Source: Alcaligenes faecalis (GTDB taxonomy: Bacteria; Pseudomonadota; Gammaproteobacteria; Burkholderiales; Burkholderiaceae_B). From it: a stretch of 64,000 bases of DNA. The notes beneath the pieces were generated by a model. It did not search any database, had not been told where the DNA came from, and saw only the letters and a program-made list of their open reading frames with translations. Each line of letters opens with the position of its first letter. Position 1 is the first letter of the stretch. Where the stretch lies: contig NZ_CP031012.1 of the NCBI RefSeq assembly GCF_009497775.1, positions 248,001 to 312,000 on the forward strand, given 5' to 3'. The position numbers and the translations under genes are program-made. Positions 60,499 to 64,000 of the stretch are shown one piece after another.

Positions 60499-62019
60499 TT
60501 AAATAGGCTCGTCCAGACCGAATTGCACTTGTTCGGCAGCGCGGATCACGGCGCGTGCCTTGGCTTCGGTCTCTTGCCATTCTTTTTCGGGATCGGAGTC
60601 GGCCACGACACCGGCGGCTGCCTGCACATAGAGCATGCCGTCCTTGATGACGCCGGTGCGAATGGCAATAGCCAGATCCATCTCGCCCGAGTAGCTCAGG
60701 TAGCCAGCTGCACCACCGTAAACGCCACGACGCACGGGCTCCAGTTCATCAATGACTTCCATGGCGCGTACCTTGGGGGCGCCGGTCAGGGTGCCTGCAG
60801 GGAAGGAGGCGCGCAGCACGTCCATCTGGCTCATGCCGTCTTGCAGTTCGCCGCAGACGTTGGACACCAGGTGCTGAACATGCGAGTAGCGCTCGATCGC
60901 CATGGTGTCTGTGACTTGTACCGTGCCGGTTTTGGCGATACGGCCAATATCGTTGCGGGCCAGGTCGATCAGCATCAGGTGTTCGGCGCGTTCTTTCGGG
61001 TCGGACTTCAGCTCGGCGGCCAGTGCGGCATCGGCTTCAGGTGTAGCACCGCGTTTGCGGGTACCGGCCAGCGGGCGAATGGTGACGCGTTCCATATTGC
61101 GACCATCCTGACGGTGTTCTTCCTGACGCACCAGAATTTCTGGCGATGCACCCACAACCTGGAAATCCTCGAAGTTCCAGAAGTACATGTAGGGCGATGG
61201 GTTCAGCGAACGCAGGGCGCGGTACAGGGACAGGGGCGAGTCGCGGAAAGGCTTGGTGATGACCTGGCCGATCTGCACTTGCATCAGATCACCGGCTGCA
61301 ATGTATTCCTTGGCGCGGGCCACGGCCTTCAGGTAATCCTCTTTGTCGAAGTCGCGCTCGCATTCGGTTTGCATGCTGGCGTAGGCGTAAGGGATCACTA
61401 CGGGCGAGCGCAGCTTTTCACGCAGCTCTTTCAGACGGCGCTTGGCCAGTACGTAGGCTTCGGGCTGGGCGGGATCCGCGTAGACCAGCAGGTAGGTGCG
61501 ACCAGCCAGATTATCCACAATCACCAGCTCGTCCACTTGCAGCAGCATGATGTCCGGTACGCCTTCTTCCTGGTCGGAAGGGAAGGGTTTGCGATTCATG
61601 CCCAGGGACGGTTCGATGTGGCGCACGGTGTCGTAGCCGAAGTAGCCGGCCAGACCACCCGCAAAGCGGGGCATGCCAGGGCGCAGGGCTACTTTGAAAC
61701 GGGCCTGGAATTGTTCGATAAATTCCAGCGGATCGCCTTCGGCTGTTTCGACGACCTTGCCATCGTGCAACACTTGGGTATGGCGGCCGTAGCTGCGGAT
61801 CACGGTACGGGCAGGCAGGCCAATAAAGGAGTAGCGACCGAACTGTTCGCCGCCCACAACCGATTCCATCAGGCAGCTGTAACGTCCGCCTTCGGGGCCG
61901 TTGTGCGCCAGTTTCAGATAAATCGACAGGGGCGTATCCAGGTCGGCGTAGGTTTCCGCAATCAGGGGAATGCGGTTAAAGCCTTCTGCTGCTAGGGCAT
62001 TGAATTCTATTTCTGTCAT
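60499..62019 (-). CDS. trpE: Anthranilate synthase component I
   Basis: Makes anthranilate from chorismate. The N-terminal feedback site LMESV is present. The catalytic domain includes IRPLAGTRKRGATPEAD, LIDLARNDIGRI, SFPAGTLTGAPKVRAMEVI and GGAAGYLSYSGEMDLAI. The 506-residue product starts at ATG 62019, about 44 bp after the attenuator hairpin. The tryptophan-rich leader and terminator upstream indicate control by attenuation. Confidence 0.97.
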   Translation of the reverse strand: MTEIEFNALAAEGFNRIPLIAETYADLDTPLSIYLKLAHNGPEGGRYSCLMESVVGGEQFGRYSFIGLPARTVIRSYGRHTQVLHDGKVVETAEGDPLEFIEQFQARFKVALRPGMPRFAGGLAGYFGYDTVRHIEPSLGMNRKPFPSDQEEGVPDIMLLQVDELVIVDNLAGRTYLLVYADPAQPEAYVLAKRRLKELREKLRSPVVIPYAYASMQTECERDFDKEDYLKAVARAKEYIAAGDLMQVQIGQVITKPFRDSPLSLYRALRSLNPSPYMYFWNFEDFQVVGASPEILVRQEEHRQDGRNMERVTIRPLAGTRKRGATPEADAALAAELKSDPKERAEHLMLIDLARNDIGRIAKTGTVQVTDTMAIERYSHVQHLVSNVCGELQDGMSQMDVLRASFPAGTLTGAPKVRAMEVIDELEPVRRGVYGGAAGYLSYSGEMDLAIAIRTGVIKDGMLYVQAAAGVVADSDPEKEWQETEAKARAVIRAAEQVQFGLDEPI

Positions 62020-62062
62020 TGGGATCTCGAGGGTCAGTGGGTACGACGAGCCGGACAGAAAC

Positions 62063-62096
62063 AAAAAAAAGCCCGGTCGTTGTGATTACCGGGCTT
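62063..62096 (-). terminator. trp attenuator (terminator upstream of trpE)
   Basis: On the minus strand, AAGCCCGGT and ACCGGGCTT form a 9-bp stem with a ten-base loop followed by T8, a strong intrinsic terminator. It lies between the Trp-rich leader peptide and trpE. The end of the leader region (ATCGGGT) can pair with the 5' arm and may act as antiterminator (inference). Confidence 0.9.
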
Positions 62097-62158
62097 ATTT
62101 TCCTGGAGGCGGTCCGCTGTGTACTACTTTGCAGGGACGCCAGACTTCAAGGTTATAT

Positions 62159-62230
62159 CTACCCGATACACGAACGCCACCAGCGCCAATAAGCGCCGTA
62201 GATTGTGGATGCGTGAGTGCGAGTAGACAT
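62159..62230 (-). CDS. trpL: trp operon leader peptide
   Basis: A 23-codon frame with three tryptophans in four residues (Y-W-R-W-W), ending at TAG 62 bp before the attenuator hairpin. The Trp cluster near the stop is the hallmark of ribosome-mediated attenuation. The ATG lies 5 bp after the gph stop and has no clear Shine-Dalgarno sequence, so translation may be coupled to gph. Confidence 0.85.
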   Translation of the reverse strand: MSTRTHASTIYGAYWRWWRSCIG

Positions 62231-62235
62231 GAATT

Positions 62236-62916
62236 TTATGACGTAAATATGGTGTTGCGTTTGTTGCGCAGCCAGGTGGCCGCGTCGGCAATAGAGGCAA
62301 CTATACCATCGGAATCCAGGCTTTGCACATCCTTGCCTTCGTTATAGCCGTAAGGAACCAACAGTACGGGGATGTTCGCCGCACGCGCTGCCTGGGCGTC
62401 ATTCATGGAATCCCCAATGACCAAGGTTTGTTCGGGAGCCAGTTTCATTTGCTCGCAGGCGTAGACAAAGGGCATGGGGTCGGGCTTTTTGCGCGGGCAG
62501 GTATCGCCGCCTACCACCAGCTCGAAATATGGGCTCAATCCCGTTTGTTCCAGCAAGGGACGGGCAAATTGTTCGGGCTTGTTGGTGACCACGGCCAGAC
62601 GCAATCCCTGGCTTTTAAAGTCGTCCAATCCTTTTAGTACACCGGGATACAGGCGGCTGTGTTGGCCATTACATAATTGGTAATGGTAATAAAATGATTC
62701 CAGTGCCTGGGTGTAGTCGGCAGAAGGTTCAGGCAGGTCGGTCAGGGCGCGTCGCACCAGGTTTTCCGAGCCTTTGCCCACAAAAGTGGCAATACGCTCC
62801 TCTGGGAGCGGGGGCAAACCAAGGTCGATACGCATGGCATTACATGCCGAGGCCAGATCGGGAATGGTATCGAGCAGGGTGCCGTCCAAATCAAACAGTA
62901 CAGAGAAAATATTCAT
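62236..62916 (-). CDS. gph: Phosphoglycolate phosphatase
   Basis: HAD-superfamily phosphatase that removes 2-phosphoglycolate. The 226-residue product has motif I FDLDGTLLDT, motif II VVTNKP, the motif III lysine in PRKKPDP, and motif IV VIGDSMNDAQAA. The ATG at 62916 (MNIFSVLF) is favoured over an upstream TTG. The gph-trpEGDC order is typical of betaproteobacteria. An inverted repeat TGACA-N6-TGTCA (62935-62950) lies just upstream and could be an operator. Confidence 0.93.
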   Translation of the reverse strand: MNIFSVLFDLDGTLLDTIPDLASACNAMRIDLGLPPLPEERIATFVGKGSENLVRRALTDLPEPSADYTQALESFYYHYQLCNGQHSRLYPGVLKGLDDFKSQGLRLAVVTNKPEQFARPLLEQTGLSPYFELVVGGDTCPRKKPDPMPFVYACEQMKLAPEQTLVIGDSMNDAQAARAANIPVLLVPYGYNEGKDVQSLDSDGIVASIADAATWLRNKRNTIFTS

Positions 62917-63126
62917 CTTTTTGTAGCGAACTTGTGACAAAATATTGTCAAATTCCTGTTAAGGTCGAGCAGAAAAAGTTTTCGGAACATCGGGTTTTCA
63001 TTTCGTTTGATTCATCATGTTAAAGCTCCTTACTGCACGCGGGCTTATCAATTTAGTGAGCAAACCGTATTTTGGTACAAGATTGGCTTTCGATAGTCCG
63101 TTCAGAAAGGCCCTAGGAGCGGAAGT

Positions 63127-64000
63127 ATGATGCTCGATACATTTCATCAGATTCTCGTAGAAAAACAAGTTACGCCGGTCTTTCAGCCCATTGTGGATTT
63201 GCAGTCCGGCTTTATTCTGGGTTACGAGGGTTTGATTCGAGGGCCAAAGGACACCAGTTTTTATTCGCCATTAGCTTTGTTCGACGCTGCCCGGCAGTGC
63301 GGGCGCCTATGGGATCTGGAAGAGCTGTGTTGCCATACCTTGGTCAGCAGTTTCAACCAGCAGGGTTTGGCGGGCAAACTGTTCCTGAATTCCAGCCCGG
63401 ATGTGGTGATACGCATGTTGCCTTCGGCCCGCATCGAACCGCGTACCGGCATGCCACAACTGGATGGCATTGACTGGAGCCGGGTGGTGGTCGAGTTGAC
63501 CGAGTCCGAGCGCACCGACAGCTACGACTATCTGAATCAGGCCATTGAGCTGTACCGGCATGAAGGCCTGCAGTTCGCCATTGATGATCTGGGCGAAGGC
63601 TATGCCTCGTTGCGTTTGTGGTCCGAATTGCGGCCTGAATACGTCAAGATCGACAAATATTTTGTGCGCGATATTGATACCGATGTGCTCAAGCAGCAAT
63701 TGGTGCGTTCCATTTGCGATATCGCCAGCCACGCGCAATCTGTGGTGATTGCAGAAGGGATTGAAACCGGCGCGGAACTACGCACCCTGCGGTATTTGGG
63801 CGTGGCCTGTGGTCAGGGCTATTTGCTATGCCGGCCCCAACCCAATCCTCCGACTCAATTGGAACCTGCCCAGGCTGCCTTGTTTGGTCCTTCCAATGTG
63901 CGCGCTCAGCGCCAGGTACAGGGACGGGAGTCCATGAGTGTGCGACGTTTGCTGCGTGCAGCCCCGGCCGTTCCGGATCACACCCCGACCAACCGTGTTT
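63127..64000 (+). CDS. EAL-domain protein (cyclic-di-GMP phosphodiesterase), cut by the right edge
   Basis: The first 291 codons are visible and the frame stays open to the window end. The EAL domain occupies about residues 10-245. Its signature reads EGLIRG in place of EALLR, followed by LFLNSSP, VVVELTESE, FAIDDLGEGYASL, YVKIDKYFV and VVIAEGIE. The main metal and catalytic residues (first Glu, Asn, Glu, Asp-Asp, Lys, Glu) are present, so it may be active. The following segment SVRRLLRAAPAVPDHTPTNRV looks like the start of a CBS pair. The gene may encode an EAL-CBS-GGDEF protein (inference). GGAGCGGAAGT precedes the ATG. Confidence 0.88.
   Translation, partial: MMLDTFHQILVEKQVTPVFQPIVDLQSGFILGYEGLIRGPKDTSFYSPLALFDAARQCGRLWDLEELCCHTLVSSFNQQGLAGKLFLNSSPDVVIRMLPSARIEPRTGMPQLDGIDWSRVVVELTESERTDSYDYLNQAIELYRHEGLQFAIDDLGEGYASLRLWSELRPEYVKIDKYFVRDIDTDVLKQQLVRSICDIASHAQSVVIAEGIETGAELRTLRYLGVACGQGYLLCRPQPNPPTQLEPAQAALFGPSNVRAQRQVQGRESMSVRRLLRAAPAVPDHTPTNRV

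Overview
The window is a chromosomal segment of a betaproteobacterium, most likely Alcaligenes (A. faecalis group). The complete 16S rRNA gene reads as Alcaligenaceae. The gene neighbourhoods (gph-trpEGDC, birA-coaX, dprA/def-fmt, several Bug/TRAP/Liv uptake systems) also fit that family. No insertion sequence, prophage or CRISPR array was seen. Calls rest on reading the sequence; no database search was possible.

Layout. 1-3.7 kb: the end of a polar amino acid ABC system (binding protein cut by the window edge), glutamate dehydrogenase, and the PLP protein YggS. 3.8-14.2 kb: a Bug-type binding protein and a Crp/Fnr-family regulator, divergent from a seven-gene operon (acyl-CoA synthetase, five-gene Liv-type ABC importer, PaaK-like CoA ligase) that looks built to import and CoA-activate an organic acid. 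14.3-20 kb: an orphan amino acid binding protein, HMG-CoA lyase, dprA, and divergent def-fmt. 20-28 kb: one minus-strand block (LysR regulator, DUF1445 hydro-lyase-like protein, TRAP transporter, DUF2848 protein, amidase, DMT permease) that looks like a catabolic unit of unknown substrate. 28-41.6 kb: housekeeping and envelope genes (waaC, waaA, a cold-shock protein, galU, coaX, birA, a DD-carboxypeptidase, a D-amino acid aminotransferase, ybeD-lipB, lipA, ung).

41.6-48.3 kb: a complete rRNA operon (16S, tRNA-Ile, tRNA-Ala, 23S, 5S) with two strong promoters and boxA sites. It is preceded by A/T-centred palindromes and a TGTC microsatellite of nearly 16 copies.

49-57.3 kb is the most interesting part, an oxygen-limitation cluster. 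It has a DNR-like Crp/Fnr regulator, a polytopic membrane protein with a DUF2249 partner, ubiUVT for O2-independent ubiquinone hydroxylation, and an anaerobic ribonucleotide reductase. The reductase appears split: the 612-residue NrdD lacks the glycyl-radical segment, which lies on a separate 60-codon gene next to nrdG. Four FNR/DNR-like boxes and a pair of NrdR boxes sit at the promoters of this cluster.

57.6-64 kb: gph-trpL-trpE-trpG-trpD-trpC-HIT on the minus strand, with a Trp-rich leader peptide and attenuator directly after gph, then an EAL-domain gene running off the right edge.
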